From contig JALORC010000013.1 of assembly GCA_025459175.1 (NCBI GenBank), positions 1-64,000 of the forward strand: 64,000 nt of DNA. The letters run 5' to 3'. Numbering within the stretch: the first letter of the stretch is position 1; the number at the start of each line of letters is the position of its first letter. The position numbers were made by a program, and so were the translations under genes. The notes below the pieces were generated by a model. That model saw only the letters and a list, made by a program, of their open reading frames with translations, had not been told where the DNA came from and ran no database searches. This DNA is from Planctomycetota bacterium. Its GTDB lineage: Bacteria; Planctomycetota; UBA1135; UBA2386. Of the stretch, positions 44,179-53,211 are shown piece by piece.

Positions 44179-44874
44179 ATGCCGACCGAAGTGGTCGCGA
44201 TCGACGGCCCGTCCGGGGCCGGCAAGAGCACCGTCGCGCGCCAATTGGCGCAGCGGCTGGGCTTCGGCTTCCTGGACACCGGGGCGATGTATCGCGCCAT
44301 CACGTGGCTGTTCCTGCAGGCGGGCTGTGCGCCGGCCGAATGTGCGGCCGAGCCCGATCAGGGCCACGCGCGCATGCGGGCGTGTCTGCAGCAGTCGCGG
44401 CTCGAGCTGCAGAACGGTCGCGTCGTGCTCAACGGGCGCGATGTGACCGAACACCTGCGCACCCGCGAGGTCGAGTCGCAGGTCAGCGCGGTGTCGGCGC
44501 TGTCGTTCGTGCGCGCCGCGATGCGCGACCTGCAGCGCGCGGTGGCGCAAGCCGGGCCGGTCGTCGCCGAAGGGCGCGACATGGGCTCGGTGGTGTTCCC
44601 GATGGCGAGGTGGAAGGTCTACCTCGATGCCGCCCCGAGCGAACGGGCGCGGCGGCGCTGCCAGGACTTCGCCCGGCAGGGCCGGGAGGTCAGCGAGGCG
44701 CTGGTGCTCGAGGAGATCCTCGTGCGCGATCGCCTCGACAGCACCCGGTCCGACGCGCCGCTGCGGCAGGCGGCCGATGCGATCTACATCGACTCGACCG
44801 GGCTGACCACGGAGTCGGTGGTGGCCCAGCTGTTCGCCCGCGTGCGCGGCGACGAAGTCCGGGAGGCGCTGTGA
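44179..44874 (+). CDS. cmk: Cytidylate kinase
   Basis: Phosphorylates CMP and dCMP with ATP. The 231-residue length is typical. The P-loop is GPSGAGKST (10-18), followed by FLDTGAMYRAITW, NGRDVTEHLRTREVESQVSAVS and AEGRDMGSVVFP, all standard Cmk motifs. The C-terminal ARGREVSEAL/RDRLDSTR part is the lid. The ATG at 44179 fits the family N terminus. The stop overlaps plsC as GTGA, and rpsA follows; the cmk-rpsA order is widespread in bacteria. Confidence 0.95.
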   Translation: MPTEVVAIDGPSGAGKSTVARQLAQRLGFGFLDTGAMYRAITWLFLQAGCAPAECAAEPDQGHARMRACLQQSRLELQNGRVVLNGRDVTEHLRTREVESQVSAVSALSFVRAAMRDLQRAVAQAGPVVAEGRDMGSVVFPMARWKVYLDAAPSERARRRCQDFARQGREVSEALVLEEILVRDRLDSTRSDAPLRQAADAIYIDSTGLTTESVVAQLFARVRGDEVREAL

Positions 44875-45611
44875 GCGCGCCGTCCGCGACCCCGAGCGAG
44901 CCCCGGCGCGTGGTGCGACGCAGCCGGTTCTGGTGGTGGCTGTCGAAGTGGTCGGTGCTGCTGTTCAGCAAGGTCTGGTTCCGGCTGCGCGTCGAAGGCC
45001 AGGCCAACGTGCCGCCGAGTGGCCCCGTGCTGCTGGTCGCCAACCACGCGAGCTACCTGGATCCGCCGCTGGTCGGCACCACGGCGGGCCGCTGGGTCGC
45101 GTTCCTGGCGCAGGCCGGGTTGGCGAAGTTCGGCCCGCTGCGCTGGTGGCTGACGCAGATGGGGGTCACGCTGATCGACCGCTCGGCACCGTCGACGGCG
45201 GCCTTGCGCATGGTCGCCGACTGCCTGGCGGCCGGCGAGGCGGTGGGCATCTTCCCCGAAGGCACCCGCAGCAGCGACGGCAGCGTCGGCCCGTTCCGCA
45301 ACGGCGTGGAGTTCCTGGTGCGCCGCACTGGCGCCACGGTGGTGCCGATCGGCCTCGACGGCGCGCATCGCGCGTATCCGCGCAAGGCCTGGCTGCCGCG
45401 GCCGCGCAAGCTGATCGTGCGCTACGGCGAGCCGTGGACCGCGGCCCAGGTGCTGGCGCCCGGCGGCGTCGAGGCCCTGCGGGCCCGGGTCGCGGCGCTG
45501 GCCCGTGCGCCGCTGCGGGCCGAGTCGCAAACGGTCGCGGGCGACCGCGCGCCGGCTGCCCGGCCCGAAACCCGATCCTCCACAACCTCATCTGCCGAAG
45601 GAGGGGCGTGA
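44871..45611 (+). CDS. plsC: 1-acylglycerol-3-phosphate O-acyltransferase (PlsC family)
   Basis: Acylates lysophosphatidic acid in phospholipid synthesis at the inner membrane. The 246 residues include the catalytic NHASYLD (NHx4D, 58-64) and the glycerol-phosphate-binding FPEGTRS (E130). The N-terminal segment WWWLSKWSVLLFSKVWF anchors it. GTG start, overlapping cmk by 4 bases. A cmk-plsC-rpsA order is known from several phyla. The C-terminal 30 residues are disordered. Confidence 0.9.
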   Translation: MSAPSATPSEPRRVVRRSRFWWWLSKWSVLLFSKVWFRLRVEGQANVPPSGPVLLVANHASYLDPPLVGTTAGRWVAFLAQAGLAKFGPLRWWLTQMGVTLIDRSAPSTAALRMVADCLAAGEAVGIFPEGTRSSDGSVGPFRNGVEFLVRRTGATVVPIGLDGAHRAYPRKAWLPRPRKLIVRYGEPWTAAQVLAPGGVEALRARVAALARAPLRAESQTVAGDRAPAARPETRSSTTSSAEGGA

Positions 45612-45673
45612 GCCCCCGCTTCGGCGAACCGGCGACCGGAAGGTCCGGCCGCCGGGACTGTGTGCGCTGCCGG

Positions 45674-45690
45674 CGTCGGTCGTTCCGACG
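45674..45690 (+). promoter_or_regulatory. Hairpin in the rpsA leader
   Basis: CGTCGG and CCGACG pair around a 5-base loop, about 60 bases before the rpsA start. S1 often regulates its own translation through its leader, so this is a candidate site; evidence is limited to the inverted repeat. Confidence 0.3.
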
Positions 45691-45750
45691 TCGGTCAGAT
45701 CATCATCGTCATCCGTTCGTTTCCCCTACCCTTCAACCCTGTTTCGTTTG

Positions 45751-47565
45751 ATGCACGGCAAGAATCTGATCAAGAAGTTCGCGATGTCCGCCGACGAGCT
45801 GTCGCGGCTGACCTCGGAGGCGCTCGGCAGCTCCACGCTGGCGGAGCTCGACAACGCCATCGGCAAGACCGTCGCCGAGCTGGCCCCCAACAAGATCGTC
45901 AAGGGGCGCGTCATCAAGGTGATGGAAGACGGCACCGTGGTGGTCGACGTGAGCTACAAGGCCGAGGGCCAGATCGCGCTCGACGAGTTCCCGGATCCTC
46001 TCGCCGTGCAGCCGGGCCTCGAGATCGAGTGTCTGGTCGAGCAGATCAACGACGCCGAGGGCTACATCCTGCTCAGCAAGCGGAAGGCCGATCGCATCCG
46101 CGGCTGGGAGAACATCATCCAGACGCACAAGGAAGGCGACTCGGTCAAGGGCCTCGTGCTGCGCAAGATCAAGGGCGGCCTGCTGGTCGACATCGGCGTG
46201 CCGGTGTTCCTGCCGGCGTCGCAGGTCAACATCCGTCGCGCGGGTGACATCGGCGACTGGATCGGCAAGGACATCGAGGCGCGCATCATCAAGATCGACG
46301 AGGAGCGGATGAACATCGTCATCTCGCGCCGCAAGCTGATCGAGGAAGAGCGCGAGACCAAGAAGGCGATGCTGCTGGCCGAGCTGGCCGAGGGTCAGGT
46401 GCGCAAGGGCGTCGTCAAGAACATCGCCGACTTCGGCGTGTTCGTCGACCTCGGCGGCATCGACGGCCTGCTGCACATCACCGACATGTCGTGGGGCCGC
46501 GTCAACCACCCGTCGGAGATGCTGAAGCTCGACGACGAGGTCGAGGTCAAGGTGCTGAAGATCGATCGCGAGCGGGAACGCATCGCGCTCGGCATGAAGC
46601 AGAAGAGCGCCTCGCCGTGGGAGAACATCAGCGACAAGTACCCGGTCGGCAAGCGCATCGACGGCGAGGTCGTCAACCTGATGAGCTACGGCGCGTTCGT
46701 CAAGCTCGAGGACGGCGTCGAGGGCCTGGTGCACATCTCCGAGATGTCGTGGACCAAGCGCGTCAACCACCCGAACGAGGTCGTCAAGCAGGGCGACAAG
46801 GTCGAGGTCGTCGTGCTCGAGATCGACACCGAGAAGCAGACCATCTCGCTCGGCATGAAGCAGACCGAGGTCAATCCTTGGGACATGGTGGCGGAGAACT
46901 ACCCGCCGGGCACCGTCATCCGCGGCAAGGTGCGCAACCTGACCAACTACGGCGCCTTCATCGAACTGCAGGAAGGCATCGACGGTCTGCTGCACATCAC
47001 CGACATGAGCTGGACCCGCAAGATCACCAACCCGAGCGAGGTGGTGAAGAAGGGTGACGAGATCGAGTGCGTGGTGCTCTCGGTCGACCAGGAGAAGAAG
47101 CGCATCGCGCTCGGTCTCAAGCAGCTGCAGGCCGATCCGTGGAGCGGGGACATCCCGGCTCGTTACCACATCGGCGACAGCGTCCCGGGCACGGTCACGA
47201 AGATCACCAACTTCGGCGTGTTCGTCGAACTGGAGCCGGGTCTCGAAGGCCTGCTGCACATCTCGGAGCTGGCCGACCACAAGGTCGACAACCCCGAGGA
47301 AGTGGTCAAGGTCGGCCAGCGCGTCGAGGTTCGCATCATCAAGATCGACACCGACGAGCGGAAGATCGGCCTGACGCTGATCCAGGCCCACTTCGAGGAA
47401 GGCGACGCCGGCGAGGCGCAGCCGACCGGCGGCACCGCCGCGGCGAAGGAGCCGGAGCGCGTCGTGACGCCGGCGATCGGTTCGCTCGCCGACCAGCTGA
47501 AGGGCATCGGCCAGCGCGTCAGCGCACGCGAGGCCGCGAAGAAGACCGAGAACGAGGGGCAGTGA
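45751..47565 (+). CDS. rpsA: Small ribosomal subunit protein bS1
   Basis: Binds mRNA during translation initiation. The 604-residue chain contains six S1 domains in tandem. The first two diverge (GRVIKVMEDGTVVVDVSYKAEGQ; GLVLRKIKGGLLVDIGVPVFLPASQ) and the last four have the usual GxVxxIxDFGxFVxL...GLLHITDMSW pattern, as in E. coli S1. The C-terminal 50 residues are charged and disordered. The start is ATG 45751; the next in-frame ATG is 11 codons on. The stop overlaps the following lipoprotein gene as GTGA. Confidence 0.96.
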   Translation: MHGKNLIKKFAMSADELSRLTSEALGSSTLAELDNAIGKTVAELAPNKIVKGRVIKVMEDGTVVVDVSYKAEGQIALDEFPDPLAVQPGLEIECLVEQINDAEGYILLSKRKADRIRGWENIIQTHKEGDSVKGLVLRKIKGGLLVDIGVPVFLPASQVNIRRAGDIGDWIGKDIEARIIKIDEERMNIVISRRKLIEEERETKKAMLLAELAEGQVRKGVVKNIADFGVFVDLGGIDGLLHITDMSWGRVNHPSEMLKLDDEVEVKVLKIDRERERIALGMKQKSASPWENISDKYPVGKRIDGEVVNLMSYGAFVKLEDGVEGLVHISEMSWTKRVNHPNEVVKQGDKVEVVVLEIDTEKQTISLGMKQTEVNPWDMVAENYPPGTVIRGKVRNLTNYGAFIELQEGIDGLLHITDMSWTRKITNPSEVVKKGDEIECVVLSVDQEKKRIALGLKQLQADPWSGDIPARYHIGDSVPGTVTKITNFGVFVELEPGLEGLLHISELADHKVDNPEEVVKVGQRVEVRIIKIDTDERKIGLTLIQAHFEEGDAGEAQPTGGTAAAKEPERVVTPAIGSLADQLKGIGQRVSAREAAKKTENEGQ

Positions 47566-48653
47566 GCTCGGCGCCGGCGAGCGCAGGCAGCGGCGGGTGG
47601 TGGGCGAGGGTCCACCGCCTGCCACCGTTGCTGTTGCTCGCCGGCTGTGTGACCACCTACGAGGACGCGCCGCTGCTGGGGTTGCCCAACGGCGCTCCGG
47701 CGCCGGCCCCCGCGGCGGCCTCGGTGACGATCCCGTTCGGCGGCGAGGCCGACCAGGGCGGTGAGATCGCCTCGTTCTACCGCTCGGTGCTGCAGCGCAT
47801 GCAGGAAGCCGCGCAGGAGCGTGATCTGAGCCAGCTTGAGACGCTGCTCGCCAGCTACGAGCGCCCGGACCTGCCGGTGTCGATCCAGCAGCACGTCGCC
47901 GGCTATCGCTCGGTCGCGATCGGCCTGCGCTTCCTCGACGATGCGCCCCGGCAGTCGCGGCTGGTGCTGGCGCCGGCCGCCCCGGGCGACGCGCCGCCGT
48001 CGGCGGCACCGCCGCTCGGGCAGGCGCTGCAGCTCGAGCTGCAGCTCGCGGCCGGGGCCGAGCCGGTGCGCATCGGTGGCCGGGATGCCGACGATCCGGT
48101 CGGCTTCGCGGTCGCCGTGACCGTCGACGACTCGTTCGTCGATGGCGGCAGCCGGTCGTCGAGCACCACCGAGTTCGTCTGGCTGCCGGCCGACTTCGAA
48201 TTGGCGGCCGACGCGGTGCTGCGGTTGCCGGTCGCCGTCGACCTGATGGGCGGCGACGCCGTGCGGCGCACGATCCTGGTCCGCGTCGACGTGATGCCGG
48301 GCTACGTGAGCGTGGCCGAGCGGCGGGTGCCGATCCGCCGCACCCGGCTGGCCGCGGCGTCGTTCACGCAGTGGCCGAGCGGCTACGAGGCGCTCGCCAA
48401 GGCGCCGCTGGCCGAGCTGCAGGCGGCGCTGCGTACGTTCGAGCCGCGGCAGTTCGCGCGCGCGTGGCTGGCCGCGCTGCAGACCGGCCCGGACGAACGG
48501 CCGGCGGCCGTGGCGCTGCTGATCGACCAGGTGCGCTTCGGCCGTTCGGACCAGGCGCAGGTGGCGATGGCCGCGCTGCGCGCGATCACCGGGGCCGAGA
48601 TCCCGGTGGGGGACCGCGACGGTTGGCTTGCCTGGTGGCAGCAGCGCCGCTAG
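47562..48653 (+). CDS. Lipoprotein of unknown function, coupled to rpsA
   Basis: A 363-residue protein. The signal peptide ends in a lipobox (LLLLAGC), though about 16 residues precede the hydrophobic core. A Pro/Ala linker follows, then a helical and beta-rich domain with IASFYRSVLQRMQEAAQERDLSQLETLLASYERPDLP near the N terminus. The C terminus has HEAT-like helices (AALRAITGAEIPVGDRDGWLAWWQQ). The closing segment with ALRxITG and WxxWWxxxR is common in planctomycete HEAT-repeat proteins. The GTG start overlaps the rpsA stop by 4 bases. tyrS starts 9 bases downstream. Confidence 0.65.
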   Translation: MSSAPASAGSGGWWARVHRLPPLLLLAGCVTTYEDAPLLGLPNGAPAPAPAAASVTIPFGGEADQGGEIASFYRSVLQRMQEAAQERDLSQLETLLASYERPDLPVSIQQHVAGYRSVAIGLRFLDDAPRQSRLVLAPAAPGDAPPSAAPPLGQALQLELQLAAGAEPVRIGGRDADDPVGFAVAVTVDDSFVDGGSRSSSTTEFVWLPADFELAADAVLRLPVAVDLMGGDAVRRTILVRVDVMPGYVSVAERRVPIRRTRLAAASFTQWPSGYEALAKAPLAELQAALRTFEPRQFARAWLAALQTGPDERPAAVALLIDQVRFGRSDQAQVAMAALRAITGAEIPVGDRDGWLAWWQQRR

Positions 48654-48662
48654 ACAGCAGCG

Positions 48663-49877
48663 GTGAAGTTCCCACCCGTAGCCGAGCAACTCGCCGTGCT
48701 GAAGCGCGGCACCGTCGACATCAAGAACGAGGCGGAACTGGTCGAGCGCCTGACCGCGTCGTTGGCCAGCGGTCGTCCGCTGCGGGTCAAACTCGGCATC
48801 GATCCGAGCTCGCCCGACATCCACCTCGGTCACACCGTGGTGCTGCGCAAGCTGCGCGACTTCCAGCGCCTGGGCCACCAGGTGATCGTGCTGTGGGGCA
48901 CCGCGACGGCGATGGTCGGTGACCCGACCGGGCGCAACAAGACGCGCCCGCCGCTGACCCGCGAGCAGGTCGAACAGAACAAGCAGACCTACCGCACCCA
49001 GGTCGCCCGCGTGCTCGACGTGCAGGCCGCCGAGGAGCGTGAGAACGGCGAGTGGTTCCATCGCCAGAGCTTCATGGACTGCATCGCGCTGGCCGGTCGC
49101 TACACCGTGGCGCGCATCCTCGAGCGCGACGACTTCCAGAAGCGCTACCGGGCCGAACAGCCGATCTCGGTGCACGAGTTCCTGTATCCGCTGCTGCAGG
49201 GCCACGACTCGGTCGAACTGCAGGCCGATGTCGAGCTCGGTGGCACCGACCAGTTGTTCAACCTGATGGTCGGCCGCGAGCTGCAGAAGCAGGCCGGCCA
49301 GCCGGCCCAGGTCTGCATCACCGTGCCGCTGCTCGAGGGCCTCGACGGCACCCAGAAGATGTCGAAGTCGCTCGGCAACTACATCGGCATCGCGGAGTCG
49401 GCCTCGGTCCAGTTCGGCAAGCTGATGAAGGTGCCCAACGAGCTGTTGGCCAAGTACTTCCTGCTGCTGACCGACGAGCCCCAGGAGCGCGTCGACGGGC
49501 TGCTCGGCAACCCGCTCGACGCCAAGTTCGCGCTGGCGGCGGCGGTGGTCGCCTGCTTCCACGGCGAGGCGGCGGCGACCGCGGCCCGCACCGAGTACGA
49601 CCGCGTCCATCAGGGCGGGGGCTTGCCCGACGTGCTGCCCGAGTGGCGACCTGGCGCCGAGGTGCGCCGGACCGCCGATGGTCGGATCGCGTTGCCGACC
49701 GGACTGCACGCGTGCGGTCTCTGCAGTTCGAGCAGCGATGCGCGCCGCCTGATCGAAGGCCGCGGCGTGCGCGTCGACGGCAACGTGGTCGTCGACGTGA
49801 AGGCCGCCTACGGGACCGGGGCCTATGTCGTGCAGATCGGCAAGGCCAAGGCGGTGCGTTGGATCGTCGATAGTTGA
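48663..49877 (+). CDS. tyrS: Tyrosine--tRNA ligase
   Basis: Charges tRNA-Tyr. The 404-residue class I synthetase has HLGH (54-57) for HIGH and KMSKS (232-236). The tyrosine pocket lies between them (VELGGTDQLFNLMVGREL). The C-terminal S4-like domain is present (CSSSSDARRLIEGRGVRVDGNVV). The order and sequence fit the TyrZ-like group. It begins at GTG 48663. A perfect 6-bp hairpin (CCGTTC-GCA-GAACGG) sits right after the stop without a T run. Confidence 0.96.
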   Translation: MKFPPVAEQLAVLKRGTVDIKNEAELVERLTASLASGRPLRVKLGIDPSSPDIHLGHTVVLRKLRDFQRLGHQVIVLWGTATAMVGDPTGRNKTRPPLTREQVEQNKQTYRTQVARVLDVQAAEERENGEWFHRQSFMDCIALAGRYTVARILERDDFQKRYRAEQPISVHEFLYPLLQGHDSVELQADVELGGTDQLFNLMVGRELQKQAGQPAQVCITVPLLEGLDGTQKMSKSLGNYIGIAESASVQFGKLMKVPNELLAKYFLLLTDEPQERVDGLLGNPLDAKFALAAAVVACFHGEAAATAARTEYDRVHQGGGLPDVLPEWRPGAEVRRTADGRIALPTGLHACGLCSSSSDARRLIEGRGVRVDGNVVVDVKAAYGTGAYVVQIGKAKAVRWIVDS

Positions 49878-50040
49878 CCGTTCGCAGAACGGCCGCGGCG
49901 CAGTTGTCGCTGTGGTGCAGTCGGCGCCGCGGAATGCCGATGGTCCTCTCCCGCTCGCGAGTTGGTTAGGATGCGGACGGTGAGTGGTTCTCACTGCCAG
50001 TGGCGGACCGACAGAGCGAGGCGAGACGCAGAGGCACGGC

Positions 50041-52839
50041 ATGGCGGCGATCGGTGCAGCGGCATTCGTGATCTGGGCGATGGCATCGGCTGCACGCGCA
50101 GCCGGGCCCGTCGACGCTCGCACCGAGGTCGGTTGCCCGCATGCGCTGGCCGCGGTCGTCCGCTGCGCTCAGGAGCCGGGCGCGTCCCAGGACCCCGAAC
50201 CAGCGCAGGATCCCGAACGGCTCCGCGCCATGCTGGCCGAGCCTGGGGCCGACGGGCGGCTGTCGCGCGAGACCGCGGTCGAACGTCTGCTGGTCAGTGA
50301 CCAACCGGCCGCCCACCGGCTGCTGCAGGAGCATCTGTTCCGGCGCCCCGATCCCGACGCCCTGTCGACCACGATCCTGACCGCGTTCGCGCGGCATCTG
50401 CTCGGGGCGCCGCCGGCGCAGTTCGGCGGCGCGGGCAACGGGGTACGACGCGAGATCCTGGTCGGTTACACCCAGGCCTTGGCCCCGCTGTGGAGCGAGG
50501 CCACGCCGAGCGACGCCGAGCCCGGGCAGGTCGAGTTGCGGCGCCTGGCGCGCCTCGCGCTGCAGCGGGTGCCGGGCCGCGAACTGGTCGACGTCGCCGG
50601 GCAGCTGCTGGCCGAGCCGCGGCCGACGTGTGCGTTGCTGCGCTGTCTCGGCGATCTGCAGCAGCCGCTGCTGGCGCCGGTGATCGCCCGCCAGCTCGAA
50701 GCCGGCGACGCGGCGCTGCGCAGTTGCGCCACCGAGGCGCTGCAGTTCCTGTGCTATCCCGACGAGCCGCTGCGCACCAAGGCCCAGTTCGAGCTCTGGC
50801 AGCAGCAGTTCGGCGACCAGCGTTACCTCGACCTGGTCGAGCGAGCTGCGCGCGGGACCCAGCGACCGCAGGAGGGATTGCGCCAGGAGATCAGCCGGCT
50901 GCGCGTCGAGGCCGCCCGCGACGTGGTGCGGGCGCTGGTGGTGCGGTCGCTCGGCATCGACTGGGCGGCGGTGCACGCGCGCACGGTGGTCGACGAGCCG
51001 GAGGTGTTGGCCGCCTGCCTCGAGCAGCTGCAGCAGACCCTCGGTGCCGGCCTGCCGGTCGAGGACGCGGCCGTGCCCCGGCAGGCGTTCGGACGCGCGT
51101 TGCTGCAGCGCTATCGCGCCTCCGGTGCCGATCCGTTGCGCACGCGGGCGATGCTGCTCGAGGTCGCGGCCTACCTGACGCGGCCCGAGGAGACCGAGTT
51201 GGCGGCCGAGGTGGTGACGTTGCTGCTGGCTCAGCTCGAGCTCGCCGACCGCGACTGCGAGCTGGCGGCACTGCGCGGGTTGCGCCGGTTCCCCGGCACC
51301 GAGACGCGGGCCCGCCTGGTCGCGTTCGCGCACCAGCAACTCGAACGGGGCGAGCCGGGGCGCGACTTGTTGGCGGCCACGCTCGGAGTGCTGTCGGCGC
51401 GCACGGCGCCGCGCTGGGCCGCGCCGCTGCCCACCGATGCCGACAAGGCCGACTGGTTGCGGCTGGTGGCGGCCTGCTGCCGCAGTGAGCCCCGACTCGA
51501 ACTGCGCGAGCCGGCGCTGATGCTGGCGCAGACCCTGGATGGCAAGGACGGTCGCGTCGTCGAGGTGTTCCCGCTGTTGCTCGACCTGGTCCACGATGCG
51601 GGCCAGGAGACCAAGTTCCGCTCGACGGCGCTGATCCTGTTGCAGGGTTGGCGCAACGAAGAATCGGTCGCCGATGCCTGGGTCGCGGCAGTGCAAGGCC
51701 TGCTGGCCGACCCGGAGGCGCAGATCCGGCTGCAGGCGGCCGAGTCGTTGGGCCAACTGACCGAGTCGGTCCTCAAGGGACGGGTCGACTGGATCAACAG
51801 CACCATCTTCGCGGTGCGCGACCGGCTCGAGGTCGAGACCGATGCCGCGGTGCTGCGCAACCTGGTCGATTGCATGCAGGCCTGCGGTCGAGAGCCGCAG
51901 AAGCAGGCACAAGCGATCGGCGCGCTGAAGAAGGTCATCGGCGGCATGCCGACTCCGGTGCCGGCCGATCAGCAGTTCCGGCTCGAGCCGCTGCTGCAGG
52001 CGCTGGCGACGATCGCCGCGGATTCGCGCGCCGAACTCGGTCAGTGGACGGCGGCGTGCCTGTCGCTGCAGGTGCACCGGAAGCGGCAGAGTCTGCGCCT
52101 GGTGTTGCAGAGTCACAGTGCGGTCGACCTGGCGAAGGAGGTCGGTAGTACCGACCCTTCGCTCGCCACCGGGGCGCGGCAGGCGATGCGGTTGCTGATC
52201 GACACGGCGCTGCTGAAGCCGCCGCGCGAGGCGTGGAGCAGCAGCGAGGAGCTGGTGCGCGAAGCGCGCGACGTCCGCACCGCCTTCAACGCGCTCGACA
52301 CCATCGCCGAGGCGTTGGTCGACTCGGCGGCGCTGCGGCTGCTGCGGCTCGAGGTCGATCTCGCCGCCGGCAAGCCGCAGGACGTGGTGCAGAAGGCGAC
52401 CCAGTGGCTCGCGGCGACGGGGCCGGCCGCGGCGGTGCTCGGCGACGACGATCGGGCGCGCATTCGTTGCCTCGCGGCCGAGGCGCAGTTGGCGCTGGGC
52501 CGGCCGGACGCCGCGCGCCGGCTGCTCGACGAACGCGGTCGCGATCAGGATGTCGATCCGGCGGTGGTCGATCTGCAGAGCCGCATCGGGCGGGCGCTGG
52601 TGGCGACCGATCTCGCGGGGGCGGTGCAGTTGTTCGAGCGGGTGCTCGGGGCGACGCCGCCCGAGGATCCGACGATGCGCGCACGGTTGCTCGATTGGAT
52701 GCAGAACAGTCTGCGGTTGCGGCCGGAGTCGCGCCCGGAAGTGATGGCGCGGGCTGCTGCGTATGCGGCGATGTTCGCGGCGCCGGACTGTCCGCTGGAG
52801 CAGCGCGACGCGTTCGAGCAGATGCGGACTTCGCGGTGA
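50041..52839 (+). CDS. Secreted helical-repeat protein of unknown function
   Basis: A 932-residue protein. A signal peptide covers the first 25 residues (AAIGAAAFVIWAMASAARAA). The rest is helix-turn-helix repeats of HEAT/TPR type, such as AQIRLQAAESLGQLTESVLKG and LRNLVDCMQACGREPQKQAQ, with a C-terminal TPR-like part (ARIRCLAAEAQLALGRPDAARRLLDERG). No catalytic motif was seen. It probably forms an extended scaffold in the periplasm or on the surface. The ATG at 50041 is preferred over 49984 because it opens directly with the signal peptide. Confidence 0.65.
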   Translation: MAAIGAAAFVIWAMASAARAAGPVDARTEVGCPHALAAVVRCAQEPGASQDPEPAQDPERLRAMLAEPGADGRLSRETAVERLLVSDQPAAHRLLQEHLFRRPDPDALSTTILTAFARHLLGAPPAQFGGAGNGVRREILVGYTQALAPLWSEATPSDAEPGQVELRRLARLALQRVPGRELVDVAGQLLAEPRPTCALLRCLGDLQQPLLAPVIARQLEAGDAALRSCATEALQFLCYPDEPLRTKAQFELWQQQFGDQRYLDLVERAARGTQRPQEGLRQEISRLRVEAARDVVRALVVRSLGIDWAAVHARTVVDEPEVLAACLEQLQQTLGAGLPVEDAAVPRQAFGRALLQRYRASGADPLRTRAMLLEVAAYLTRPEETELAAEVVTLLLAQLELADRDCELAALRGLRRFPGTETRARLVAFAHQQLERGEPGRDLLAATLGVLSARTAPRWAAPLPTDADKADWLRLVAACCRSEPRLELREPALMLAQTLDGKDGRVVEVFPLLLDLVHDAGQETKFRSTALILLQGWRNEESVADAWVAAVQGLLADPEAQIRLQAAESLGQLTESVLKGRVDWINSTIFAVRDRLEVETDAAVLRNLVDCMQACGREPQKQAQAIGALKKVIGGMPTPVPADQQFRLEPLLQALATIAADSRAELGQWTAACLSLQVHRKRQSLRLVLQSHSAVDLAKEVGSTDPSLATGARQAMRLLIDTALLKPPREAWSSSEELVREARDVRTAFNALDTIAEALVDSAALRLLRLEVDLAAGKPQDVVQKATQWLAATGPAAAVLGDDDRARIRCLAAEAQLALGRPDAARRLLDERGRDQDVDPAVVDLQSRIGRALVATDLAGAVQLFERVLGATPPEDPTMRARLLDWMQNSLRLRPESRPEVMARAAAYAAMFAAPDCPLEQRDAFEQMRTSR

Positions 52840-52894
52840 GCGGGGCGGGTGGGGGAGCGAGACCACGACCGCACGAGAAAGGTCGAGGAAGTTC

Positions 52895-52922
52895 TTGCCG
52901 TGCCGCGGGCGGTCGCTATCTT
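52895..52922 (+). promoter_or_regulatory. Candidate promoter of tRNA-fMet
   Basis: TTGCCG (52895-52900), 16 bases, then TATCTT (52917-52922), 15 bases before the mature tRNA 5' end. Confidence 0.55.
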
Positions 52923-52937
52923 CCTTCCCTCACCCAA

Positions 52938-53014
<77 letters not shown>

Positions 53015-53040
53015 GTCCTGCGGACAACCGCAGGAGATCA

Positions 53041-53080
53041 ACGCCCTGGGGCCAAAAGGCCTCGGGGCGTTTCTCTTTCT
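53041..53080 (+). terminator. Intrinsic terminator after tRNA-fMet
   Basis: ACGCCCTGGGGCC pairs with GGCCTCGGGGCGT (13 bp, two G-U pairs) around AAAA, followed by TTCTCTTTCT. Confidence 0.85.
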
Positions 53081-53211
53081 GGCCAGCCCGTAGACGTATC
53101 GCAGCAGGTTGAAGGGGTGTCCGGAACGGGGATCACGCTGGCTGAGCTACGCCGCGGCGGAGTATTGCTCCCTGCTGCCGCGCCTCCAGCGGCGGATAGG
53201 AACCTGGATCG